Positions 19,225 to 27,206 of a stretch of 64,000 nt of DNA are shown here, piece after piece. Origin of the DNA: Planctomycetaceae bacterium (GTDB lineage Bacteria; Planctomycetota; Planctomycetia; Planctomycetales; Planctomycetaceae); the NCBI GenBank assembly GCA_020638955.1, contig JACKHO010000009.1:263833-327832 (forward strand), written 5' to 3'. Below the pieces are notes generated by a model. The model saw only the letters and a list, made by a program, of their open reading frames with translations. It was not told the DNA's origin and ran no database searches. The position numbers were made by a program, and so were the translations under genes. The stretch's first letter is position 1. Every line of letters starts with the position of its first letter.

Positions 19225-20310
19225 TTACTGTAGAATGCGATGCACTTCTTCCGTGGGGACCACGTTCATGACGAGCGGCTGTGATCCATCGGCCTGTGCC
19301 TGCTGCCAGGTGACGTACCAGTTTTCCGGCGTCGTCAGCACATCGACGTAGCGACTGCAACCTGTGCCATGCGGACTGACAAACATCGGTCCAGTCACCG
19401 AGAGTCGTTCAAGCTTGTTGAAATGTCGGTCGACGCAGTATGCCAGTCCGCCGAGTTCTTCGCAGGAATAACCACGCGGGCGTTTCACGGCCTGGGAATG
19501 TTCGTCTAGATTTCGCACACACTCACCGCCGTCATAGAACATGAGCGTGACGGGATGATCGGCACAGACACCGACCCGGGGTAAATCGACGACGGCAGTG
19601 CCGCGTGTCATGGCGACATCCCAGGTCGTTCCGCGGGGGAAGAAGTCGTAGTTCGGCTCGGTAAATTTTTCGTTGCCACGCGGACGTGCGATGTAGCCTG
19701 TATTCGAACTCGTCCAGCAGAATGGATGCGAACAGAAGAACATGAAATCGTTCTGGTCGGTCGAATAGACGAACGGGTCTTTGACGTGCAGATAGCGTGG
19801 ATCATCACACGAGAGCAGCGGCTTCACTTCCGCCGTGGCCAGTTCTTCGACACTGTCTGCTGACAGCACATCAATGGTCCAGACGCCTGTTCCGGGTTTG
19901 AGGTAATCAGTCAGACCTGCGGGATACCCGACGTTGTCTTTTTCCGTCGAGACGTAGAGTTCAACGCCGCGGTTGGTCAGCAGCAGCGCCGTTCCCTCGA
20001 TGGACAATACCGGACGCTCTGGCGTGCTGAGTGCCTCCTTACTGAGGCTCACCACTTTGTGAAAGTTTTTCCCATGGTCGAGCGATTTAAAAATCGCCAG
20101 TTCTAATCCACGCACACCGGCTGCGACGCCGAGCCGTGAGTCACCATGATTCCGGTAACGTCCAACAACATAGAGCGCTCCGTCAGCGGTTTGCACCATG
20201 TTCCCGCCGCCGAACCAGAATCCGGTTGAATTGGCATACGCGGGGACAATGACTCGGGCGGCACTTTGATCAACGAGACGTTGAGCGAGAGAAATCAATT
20301 GTTGTTGCAC
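19225..20310 (-). CDS. Sialidase-like beta-propeller protein
   Basis: A 361-aa protein without a clear signal peptide. It has propeller features: 'FWFGGGNMVQTADGALYVVG', 'LAIFKSLDHGKNFHKVV' (Asp-box-like 'SLDHGKNF'), and 'HVKDPFVY', a 'KDP' motif typical of five-bladed glycoside hydrolase folds. The overall pattern fits an exo-sialidase or GH-like enzyme. The start is GTG with no ribosome site, so an upstream start cannot be excluded. It is upstream of a sulfatase on the same strand, which suggests joint processing of a sulfated glycan. Confidence 0.7.
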   Translation of the reverse strand: MQQQLISLAQRLVDQSAARVIVPAYANSTGFWFGGGNMVQTADGALYVVGRYRNHGDSRLGVAAGVRGLELAIFKSLDHGKNFHKVVSLSKEALSTPERPVLSIEGTALLLTNRGVELYVSTEKDNVGYPAGLTDYLKPGTGVWTIDVLSADSVEELATAEVKPLLSCDDPRYLHVKDPFVYSTDQNDFMFFCSHPFCWTSSNTGYIARPRGNEKFTEPNYDFFPRGTTWDVAMTRGTAVVDLPRVGVCADHPVTLMFYDGGECVRNLDEHSQAVKRPRGYSCEELGGLAYCVDRHFNKLERLSVTGPMFVSPHGTGCSRYVDVLTTPENWYVTWQQAQADGSQPLVMNVVPTEEVHRILQ

Positions 20311-20404
20311 TGGGTATCACTTGCTAGGCGGTACGAAATTAATCCGCCACTAGGTGTACACCAATCGCATCGTATTCGCCAGCGCGCGACACAATGTTGG
20401 CTTG

Positions 20405-21232
20405 CTATGCAGCCACCGCTGAAGCTGAAGGGCCGAGTGTGCTGTCGAGTTCTTCGGCGGCAGCCACGATATCGACGGCGCCAATGGACTTGAGTTCATC
20501 GGCGAGGCCGACCAGCAGGGCCAGGTCACAAATTTGATTCACTCGCCGGGGAATCCCGCGTGAGTGCCGCCACAGCGCGTCTTCGCATTCATCCTGGAAG
20601 ATGGCAGGATCACCTCCAGCAATGGCAATGCGGTGTCGCACATAGGGAAGCACTTCCGTCACTCCCAGCGGTGTGACAGCCGCCCGCAGTGCGATGCGAC
20701 AGTTCAGTGATTCAATATGCGAAAGGCGTCCCAGCAGTTGGGTGCGACCGACGAACACCATCGAAAAGTCGGCAGTGCCCGTTTCGTTCAGACACGACAG
20801 CAATCGCAGCGTGTCGAGATGATGTCCGTCCAACAGATGTGCATCATCGACAACGAACACGACGTGGATTCTTTCCGATTGCAGCTGTGCCAGCTTCTCT
20901 TCCAGGCAACGCAGAACGGAAACATTGGAGCCCAATGCTTCTGCCGGACATCCCAGGCGACTCGCGAAATAGGCAACTGACTCATCGGCTGAAAGGTTTG
21001 GAATGACCAGCCGTACTACCGGTGTGGTGGGTGACTGCTTTTCGAATACCTGCGTCAGCAGCGATTTTCCCAGTCCATGTTCACCCGCAATGACAGCCAG
21101 CCCCTTCCTCTGGTCGACCATGTAGCGCAGCTTCAGCAGAGCCGACTGCTGACTGGCTGCGGGAAAGTACATATCTGCTGACTGTCGTTCGTCAAAGGGC
21201 CGACGCTGCAGTCCCCAGAATTCGGTGTACAT
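20405..21232 (-). CDS. ExeA/GspA-like AAA ATPase
   Basis: A 275-aa P-loop ATPase of the ExeA/TniB-like group. It begins with the family signature 'FWGLQRRPFDERQSADMYFP', then Walker A 'GEHGLGKS' (residues 50-57), Walker B 'VVFVVDDAHLL' (about 120-130), and the sensor region 'GIPRRVNQICDLAL'. In other bacteria ExeA with ExeB helps assemble the type II secretin through peptidoglycan. Here no peptidoglycan-binding domain or transmembrane helix is visible, so it is a short form. It is 51 bases downstream of a membrane protein gene on the same strand that could be its ExeB-like partner. Confidence 0.88.
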   Translation of the reverse strand: MYTEFWGLQRRPFDERQSADMYFPAASQQSALLKLRYMVDQRKGLAVIAGEHGLGKSLLTQVFEKQSPTTPVVRLVIPNLSADESVAYFASRLGCPAEALGSNVSVLRCLEEKLAQLQSERIHVVFVVDDAHLLDGHHLDTLRLLSCLNETGTADFSMVFVGRTQLLGRLSHIESLNCRIALRAAVTPLGVTEVLPYVRHRIAIAGGDPAIFQDECEDALWRHSRGIPRRVNQICDLALLVGLADELKSIGAVDIVAAAEELDSTLGPSASAVAA

Positions 21233-21283
21233 CGTGCTTTACTCTCAAAACTGTTGAAATCTCAATCGAACGCGTCTTGTTGC

Positions 21284-21847
21284 TCAGTCGGTCGCTGGAA
21301 TAATGACGCCACTGAGACGAACTGCGGGGACAGTTGATGAATCTTCTCTGCGCTGCTGTGCGATGATTTGTGGCGGGCTTACTGAATCGTCAGGTTTGCT
21401 GGTGTTTTCAGTGGCAGTTTGTTTGGTGAACGCCACTCCCACAACGCCGGTCGCAATATCATGGGGATCAACTCGATCTGGCAGCGTGAGAATTGCCGCA
21501 GGATGGTTGGTGAGTGAACGCGAATGAAATGCTTCGTCTGAATCCACCCACAACGCCTTGGGCTCGACACACGTCGACGGAAGCGCAATAACTGCCGGAG
21601 CTTCATCAGCCGTCGATTCTTGACGTTGTGGCTGAACGACTGAATCAGCAGGTGTTGGTTCGGCGAGTTTCTCACCGTCAACTCGCATCACTGAGACTGG
21701 GCGGCCTTCGTGGATTGCCGTTCCATGGCTTACCACCGTGAGCTTTTCCGGCCACACGGCTCCCACTAGTCCCCCGACGGCAACCACGGCGAGGAGCCAG
21801 ACTCCCAGGTTGTGATGCCAGCGGCTAAATGATTCGTCCATGGGCAT
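21284..21847 (-). CDS. Membrane-anchored protein, possible ExeB/GspB-like partner
   Basis: A 187-aa protein with one helix near the N-terminus ('LGVWLLAVVAVGGLVGAVW'), then a long Pro/Thr/Ser-rich, low-complexity periplasmic stretch and the end 'VPAVRLSGVIIPATD'. The ending resembles the 'LxLSGI' segment of GspB/GspC-type proteins, but the folded part after it is missing. The start at 21847 is supported by AGAGGA just before it; a further in-frame start lies 23 codons upstream. It is followed by the ExeA-like ATPase on the same strand. Function is inferred from this pairing only. Confidence 0.6.
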   Translation of the reverse strand: MPMDESFSRWHHNLGVWLLAVVAVGGLVGAVWPEKLTVVSHGTAIHEGRPVSVMRVDGEKLAEPTPADSVVQPQRQESTADEAPAVIALPSTCVEPKALWVDSDEAFHSRSLTNHPAAILTLPDRVDPHDIATGVVGVAFTKQTATENTSKPDDSVSPPQIIAQQRREDSSTVPAVRLSGVIIPATD

Positions 21848-22004
21848 ATTCCTCTGCTGCTTACGAACAACAGCAGCTGCGCAGGTCCACCTGCGCAGAG
21901 TGACCATGAACGACATCGGCCAGATGCGATTTACGGCGTGAACCGTTCAACCGCCTGACAAACTGTTACCGGCGAGATTTTCCGAACAAACGGAAAGGTT
22001 TACC

Positions 22005-23339
22005 TCATTTACCACGAATGGCGTACAGAGCGTTGTAAGAGCGGAGATAAAGCACGCCATTGGAAACGACAGGCGAAGCGGTAATTGGCTCACCCAAGTC
22101 GTTTTGAGCCACGATTTCGAACTTGCGTCCCGCTTTCATGACCGTGCACATTCCATCTTTGGCACAGAAATAGATGTGACCATCAGCATAGATCGGACTA
22201 CTCCGATGCTGCGACGTGTGCGTGCGTTCAAAGAAGAGTTCCTCGCCGGAATTCAAATCGTACGCGAAGACGCGACCATCTTTCTGGAGGCAGAAAACCA
22301 CGTCGTCAACGACGAGCGGAACACTCACGTCCGGGGTCTTCTCGTCGTGCCAGGCATAGACCTGCTTGTCGTTGGTAACGTCACCTGACATTTTCGGACC
22401 GACGTTAATCGCGACGGTCGGTCCGTTCTTGGCCGTCGGGATGATGATTTTCCCTCCACCGATTCCAGGCGAAGCGACGAAGCGGAACGTCGGATCGAAG
22501 TTGCCTTCATTGTAAGGGGAGGGAGCGTTGAGTCCGCTGAACCGCCACAGTTCCTTACCGGTTTCCAAATCGTATCCCGCGGTGCAGTCGGCTCCGTGAG
22601 TCACCAGGAACTTCTGATTCCCATCATCGTACATGAGGGCTGACGCGTACGAGTGCTTGTTTTCGAATACGGCCTGCGTGACTCGGTCGGTCGCCCAGAT
22701 TTCTTTGCCTGTCGCGGCATCGAGCTTAATGACTTTTCCGGTACGGACGTCATTATCCCGCTGCATGACACCGTGGATGAGTTGCTGATAGATCGCACCG
22801 TCGTGGAGGACGGGGGTTGATGTCATGCCGAACTGAATATCGAACTTGCCGTAACGATCCTGCAGATTGGACTTCCACACTTCTTCACCATCGACGGTGT
22901 AGCAGCCGAGGACGCCGGTTCCGAAGAAGACCCAGACGTGCTTGCCGTCCGTCATGGGAGAAGCTGATGCTGAGTTGCCTTCGCTGACGCGAGCATTCTG
23001 GTTTCCACTTCCCACCTTGCGGCGCCACAGTTCCTTACCAGAGGTGTCGAATGCCAGCAGCAGCAGGTCGCTGCCTTCCTGTGAGTCGGTGCCGTCGCCA
23101 GCGGCGGCAGATGCAACGAAAATTCGATTTCCCCAAATGACGGGCGTCGCGCCAGCTGCACCAGGAAGTTCCGTACGCCACAGAACGTTCTTGGTCTTTG
23201 ACCATTCGGTGGCGATGCCCTTCTCACCGGAAATTCCGTTGCCGTGAGGCCCACGCCATTGCGGCCAGTCTTCCGCGGGCAATGTGGATTGAAGAGCGAA
23301 CGAAATTCCCAGAATGTAAACAACCAGCCGCCAGCTCAT
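22005..23339 (-). CDS. Secreted PQQ-binding-like beta-propeller protein
   Basis: A 444-aa protein with signal peptide 'LVVYILGISFALQSTLPA' followed by the characteristic planctomycete opening 'DWPQWRGPHGNGIS' and repeated PQQ-like blades ('GKELWRR', 'GKEIWAT', 'GKELWRF', 'ATPVIWGNRIFV'). BamB/PQQ-propeller family; no catalytic motif is obvious. The start at 23339 has GAGGT seven bases upstream; an in-frame start 25 codons earlier would displace the signal peptide. It is divergent from another protein of the same family at 23534, so the two genes share the intervening 190 bases for regulation. Confidence 0.9.
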   Translation of the reverse strand: MSWRLVVYILGISFALQSTLPAEDWPQWRGPHGNGISGEKGIATEWSKTKNVLWRTELPGAAGATPVIWGNRIFVASAAAGDGTDSQEGSDLLLLAFDTSGKELWRRKVGSGNQNARVSEGNSASASPMTDGKHVWVFFGTGVLGCYTVDGEEVWKSNLQDRYGKFDIQFGMTSTPVLHDGAIYQQLIHGVMQRDNDVRTGKVIKLDAATGKEIWATDRVTQAVFENKHSYASALMYDDGNQKFLVTHGADCTAGYDLETGKELWRFSGLNAPSPYNEGNFDPTFRFVASPGIGGGKIIIPTAKNGPTVAINVGPKMSGDVTNDKQVYAWHDEKTPDVSVPLVVDDVVFCLQKDGRVFAYDLNSGEELFFERTHTSQHRSSPIYADGHIYFCAKDGMCTVMKAGRKFEIVAQNDLGEPITASPVVSNGVLYLRSYNALYAIRGK

Positions 23340-23533
23340 TCGAATACCTCTTATTTGTCTGCAATCAACGAACGTTGTGTGTCCCAGTCTTGCGGCAAAC
23401 ATGCCTGTCGTCAAACGTGGGGAGTCCTAAACGGACAGAACTGGGGCCGTTCGGCTGACGTCCCATGCAATTTTGACTAGAGTCTTCCGATGTTTGGTCA
23501 CTCCCGCACCGCCCTCCCTAACCGATCCGACCA

Positions 23534-24760
23534 ATGAACCGAGCCCTGATTTTCTGTTTGTCGCTGAGTTTCTCCACAATTGTTTGCGCTGACTGGCCTG
23601 AATTTCGTGGCCCCAGTGCAGACGGAATCAGCACGGCCAAGAACCTCGCTGTGGAATGGAGTGCGACTTCGAACGTTACCTGGAAGTCCGATTTGCCCGG
23701 ACTCGCCTGGTCGTCCCCTGTCATCGCCAACGGGAAAATCTACCTGACAACGGCGGTCAAAGAGGAAGAAGAGTATTCGCTTCGCGCTCTTCGGCTCGAT
23801 GCCAAGACTGGCAATGTCGAATGGGACAACGAGATTTTTCGCCAGCCTGAAAAGGTTCAAATTCACAAGAAGAACAGCCACGCCAGTCCCTCGCCCATTG
23901 TGGAAGGGGACCGCCTCTACGTGCATTACGGTCCGCACGGTACGGCCTGCCTGAAGCTCGATGGGAGCGTCGTCTGGAAACAGACCTTGGAGTATGAACC
24001 TCAGCACGGTAACGGTGGTTCACCTGCATTGGTTGGTGATGTGCTGGTCATTTGCTGCGACGGACGCGATGTGCAATACGTGGTTGGAGTCGATAAAGCG
24101 ACAGGAAACATTCGCTGGAAGACCGACCGCGAAACCGAGCCTGCCAAAGGCTTCTCGTTCTGCACGCCACTCATTCTCGATGTGAATGGTCAGCCTCAGG
24201 CCATTTGTCCTGGAAGTGAAGCGGTGTTCGCCTACGATCCTCGGACAGGAAAAGAGATTTGGCACTGTAACTATCCCGGCGGCTACTCGGTGACGCCACG
24301 TCCAATTTTCGGATCGGGTCTCGTGTTTGTTTGCACCGGATACGACAAGCCAAAGCTGCTCGCCATTGATCCCACCGGTAAAGGGGACGTGACGGAGACG
24401 CATCTTCGCTGGGAAACCGACAAAGCTGCACCGCACGCACCTTCACTCATTCACGCTGACGGACTCGTCTACCTTGTCTCAGACCGCGGTATTGCGTCCT
24501 GCCTTGATGCCAAGTCAGGCGACGAAATCTGGCAGCACCGGATTGGTGGTAACTTTTCTGCATCGCCGCTGTACGCAGAAGGTCGCGTCTATTTTCAAGA
24601 CGAGAATGGTGTGACCACGGTTGTCCAGGCAGGTCGTGAATACGAGGAAATCGCACGCAACGAACTGGTCGACGAACGGACGTACGCGTCCTATGCCGTC
24701 GACGGCAGTGCGATTTTCCTGCGCAGCGAGAACAGCCTGTACCGCATCGAGAAGCAGTAA
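23534..24760 (+). CDS. Secreted PQQ-binding-like beta-propeller protein
   Basis: A 408-aa paralogue of the divergent neighbour. Signal peptide 'ALIFCLSLSFSTIVCA', then 'DWPEFRGPSADGIST' and blades with 'NVEWDN', 'NIRWKT', 'GKEIWHCNYPGG', 'GDEIWQH'. Only weak similarity between the two copies' middle parts is visible, so they have separated in function or age. Followed after four bases by a small unknown gene. Confidence 0.9.
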   Translation: MNRALIFCLSLSFSTIVCADWPEFRGPSADGISTAKNLAVEWSATSNVTWKSDLPGLAWSSPVIANGKIYLTTAVKEEEEYSLRALRLDAKTGNVEWDNEIFRQPEKVQIHKKNSHASPSPIVEGDRLYVHYGPHGTACLKLDGSVVWKQTLEYEPQHGNGGSPALVGDVLVICCDGRDVQYVVGVDKATGNIRWKTDRETEPAKGFSFCTPLILDVNGQPQAICPGSEAVFAYDPRTGKEIWHCNYPGGYSVTPRPIFGSGLVFVCTGYDKPKLLAIDPTGKGDVTETHLRWETDKAAPHAPSLIHADGLVYLVSDRGIASCLDAKSGDEIWQHRIGGNFSASPLYAEGRVYFQDENGVTTVVQAGREYEEIARNELVDERTYASYAVDGSAIFLRSENSLYRIEKQ

Positions 24761-24764
24761 CTCA

Positions 24765-25145
24765 ATGTCGGCTGAACTTGAGAGACGTTTGACCGAACTG
24801 GTTGCACGCGCGCAAGTGGTTGTGGCGCATGCCTGGGTGGTGCGTGCCTTTATTCGGCACTCGCCAGAAGTTGAAGACTATCCCGAGCTACACGAAATTG
24901 GCCGGGCCATTTTCGACCTGGCTCGTGCGCTGGAAACACGCATCGATAATGCTCGTGGCTACTTCAAAATGCTGGGGAAGAAGCATGCGAAGTATCGCAC
25001 CGCCGTGAACGAGTTCTGCCGAGTCGCACCCAGTATTTCCTCTCACACCAACTACGCCATGGCCACCATTTCACTGGCAGATACCGTCACTGAATTGCAG
25101 TCACTGGTGGAAGCATCTCAACGGGCGATCAGAGACAGTGCGTGA
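24765..25145 (+). CDS. Hypothetical helical protein
   Basis: A 126-aa soluble, mostly helical protein starting 'MSAELERRLTELVARAQVVV'. No known motif. It starts four bases after the stop of the propeller gene, implying coupled translation. A longer reading frame begins inside the propeller gene and is rejected. It contains His and Arg clusters ('IRHSPEVEDYPELHEIGR') but no assignable site. Confidence 0.7.
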   Translation: MSAELERRLTELVARAQVVVAHAWVVRAFIRHSPEVEDYPELHEIGRAIFDLARALETRIDNARGYFKMLGKKHAKYRTAVNEFCRVAPSISSHTNYAMATISLADTVTELQSLVEASQRAIRDSA

Positions 25146-25181
25146 TGTCGGGCACACTTCATTTTCAAGGACAGGCTGGGT

Positions 25182-25427
25182 ATGGATTTCACGGACGACG
25201 AATATGACGACGAGGACTTGCCCAGCGAAACCGTTCCATGCCGAAACTGCGGTGAGCAAGTTTACGAAGATGCCGTTCAATGCACTCAATGTGGTGAATA
25301 TGGCCCGACCGAGGGAGGAGGCGGGCGACGTGCCTACCCGCAGCGTTCGGCCTGGTTCTGGGTGCTGGGAATTCTCGGGACCATTGCCGTCATTGCCTCG
25401 CTGCTGCGCGGAGTATTTGGGCTTTGA
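25182..25427 (+). CDS. Small zinc-ribbon membrane protein
   Basis: An 81-aa protein: acidic start, zinc ribbon 'CRNCGEQVYEDAVQCTQCGEYG', Gly/Arg linker, then one C-terminal helix ('FWVLGILGTIAVIASLLRGV'). Layout is common in planctomycetes; function unknown. It follows the previous gene by 36 bases on the same strand. Confidence 0.8.
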   Translation: MDFTDDEYDDEDLPSETVPCRNCGEQVYEDAVQCTQCGEYGPTEGGGGRRAYPQRSAWFWVLGILGTIAVIASLLRGVFGL

Positions 25428-25489
25428 TTTCGCTGGTTTGCATTCCCTTAGTGATGCAATTTCACATACAGTGCCCGCGTAAACAGTTT

Positions 25490-25628
25490 GTAGGGTGTGT
25501 GGAGCAGGTCAGAGAAATTCGGTGGGTTACTTCCGCCGGAGAGACAGTGTGAACAGGGCGTTCTGTTCTCACACTGGACGACCTGCGTAACGCACCATGG
25601 TGCTTCGCTCGGAATTCACCCACCCTAC
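25490..25628. repeat. MITE-like inverted-repeat element, GTAGGGTG/CACCCTAC ends (copy 1)
   Basis: A 139-base element starting GTAGGGTG and ending CACCCTAC. Inside is a hairpin (CAGTGTGAACAG, GGCGTT, CTGTTCTCACACTG, nearly perfect). A related element with the same ends occurs at 34487-34626. It lies between two zinc-ribbon genes and contains no gene of its own. Confidence 0.78.
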
Positions 25629-25655
25629 GAATGATTTGGACAGAAGAGATATTTC

Positions 25656-26138
25656 ATGCGTGGACCAGGCTTACGGGTGTTGTGCGACGTTCGCAGGACG
25701 TGGAAGTGTCCCCAATGTGGATACGTTCGACGGGTTTCTGCTGAAGAAGCGACTGTCCGCTGCCACTGTAAAGAGGGCGAAACGCTGATGAAGCTTCAGG
25801 AGGAGCAGCGGCGACATCGGCCCGTTGTCAGTCCATTGGATTTGTTTTGGGAAATTGCTCCCGGCGAAATCGAACTGCCGCCTTACGAGCCCATTGAACG
25901 GAAAACCGAGAGTCCGCCCGTTCCGGACAGTGTCGAAAGCGAAGTCGTGGAAGAAGAGATCGCCGAGACACCCGAAGAGGAAGTGCTCGAAACGGATGAT
26001 GATCCTGTCGCCGAAGAGAGTACTGACGCAGAGGAGGCCGAAGGTTCATCCGAGGCAGCCAATCGCCCCAAGAAGAAACGCAGGCGTCGCAACCGCCGTG
26101 GTCGCGGTCCGAAGCAGAACGACAACAAGTCCGAGTAG
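25656..26138 (+). CDS. Zinc-ribbon protein with acidic and basic tails
   Basis: A 160-aa protein: N-terminal zinc ribbon 'CPQCGYVRRVSAEEATVRCHC', a Pro/Glu-rich acidic middle of about 60 residues, and a strongly basic end ('KKKRRRRNRRGRG'). It may bind RNA or another nucleic acid through the basic tail, but no family with a known role is recognised. The acidic-then-basic composition is unusual. It lies 48 bases upstream of the transporter gene on the same strand. Confidence 0.78.
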   Translation: MRGPGLRVLCDVRRTWKCPQCGYVRRVSAEEATVRCHCKEGETLMKLQEEQRRHRPVVSPLDLFWEIAPGEIELPPYEPIERKTESPPVPDSVESEVVEEEIAETPEEEVLETDDDPVAEESTDAEEAEGSSEAANRPKKKRRRRNRRGRGPKQNDNKSE

Positions 26139-26186
26139 TCCACGCGCTCCGACGGAATTTCACATTACAGATGATTTACTGAGCGC

Positions 26187-27206
26187 ATGCTCGAATTCTT
26201 CAAGAAACGCTGGTTTCTCACAGCGCTGTTTGCCTTCATTGCTGCGGGACTGACACTCGGGATTTCCCTGCCGGGGCTGGCTTCGTCGACATCGGGAAAC
26301 ATCGGACCGTGGTCCAAGCTGCTGACGCCCATCGTACTGTTTTTGATGTCCATTACCCTCGACGGGCAACGGATGTGGGCAGCCATTCGCGCACCAGGCC
26401 CCGTGCTGTGGGCCACGACCGTCAACTTTCTGGTCATTCCGCTGCTCGCACTTCCACTGCTCAGGATTCAGCTGCATCCTGACTACGTGGCCGGCCTCAT
26501 GATTGCGGCCAGTGTTCCCTGCACCATGGCCGCTGCCTCGGTCTGGACTCGCAAAGCGAACGGCAATGACGCCGTATCCATGCTGACGACCATTGCCACG
26601 AATGGACTCTGCTTCATCGTGACACCAATCTGGCTGAGTTATGGGATTGGCAAGAGTGTGGAAATCGACACGCTCGAAATGATGCTGAAGCTGCTCAAGT
26701 CGGCGTTTATTCCCATTGTTATTGGCCAGCTCGGCCGACTCATTACACCGCTGCGACTGTGGGCCGACAAGCAGAAAACTCCTCTGGGCGTCGTCGCGCA
26801 GTCATGCATTTTGCTCATTGTGCTTTGGGCAGCTTTCCAGCAGGGAGCCAAGCTGGCTGACTCGAACATGAATCGGCAACTCGTCGGGGCGACGCTGCTT
26901 GCAGGTTTGTGTGTGGTCACTCTGCATCTTGTCGGGATGGCGATTGCCTATTACGGGGGACGCGCACTCAACTTCCGGCGGGAAGATGTCGTCGCCCTCA
27001 CGTTCGCCGGAAGTCAGAAGACACTGCCCATTGGGATTTACGTAGCAACCGAACTGCTTCGCGATGTGCCCTTCGCCGTGTACGCCATGCTGATGTATCA
27101 CGCCATGCAACTGGTGGTCGACACCATTCTGCTCGATACCATCAAACAGTGGCGCGATGCTGATCACTCCCCTGAAACGGCGTTGCCATCCGCGTCTTCT
27201 GACTGA
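26187..27206 (+). CDS. Bile acid:sodium symporter family transporter
   Basis: A 339-aa membrane protein with about nine or ten helices, of the BASS/SLC10 fold (YfeH or SLC10A7-like, PF13593 type). Visible signs: 'FFKKRWFLTALFAFIAAGLTL', 'TVNFLVIPLLALPLL', 'ASVPCTMAAASVWTRKANGND' and 'FAGSQKTLPIG'. Likely a sodium-coupled transporter of an organic anion; substrate unknown. Its last 43 bases overlap, on the opposite strand, the 3' end of the 881-aa membrane protein gene. Confidence 0.9.
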   Translation: MLEFFKKRWFLTALFAFIAAGLTLGISLPGLASSTSGNIGPWSKLLTPIVLFLMSITLDGQRMWAAIRAPGPVLWATTVNFLVIPLLALPLLRIQLHPDYVAGLMIAASVPCTMAAASVWTRKANGNDAVSMLTTIATNGLCFIVTPIWLSYGIGKSVEIDTLEMMLKLLKSAFIPIVIGQLGRLITPLRLWADKQKTPLGVVAQSCILLIVLWAAFQQGAKLADSNMNRQLVGATLLAGLCVVTLHLVGMAIAYYGGRALNFRREDVVALTFAGSQKTLPIGIYVATELLRDVPFAVYAMLMYHAMQLVVDTILLDTIKQWRDADHSPETALPSASSD

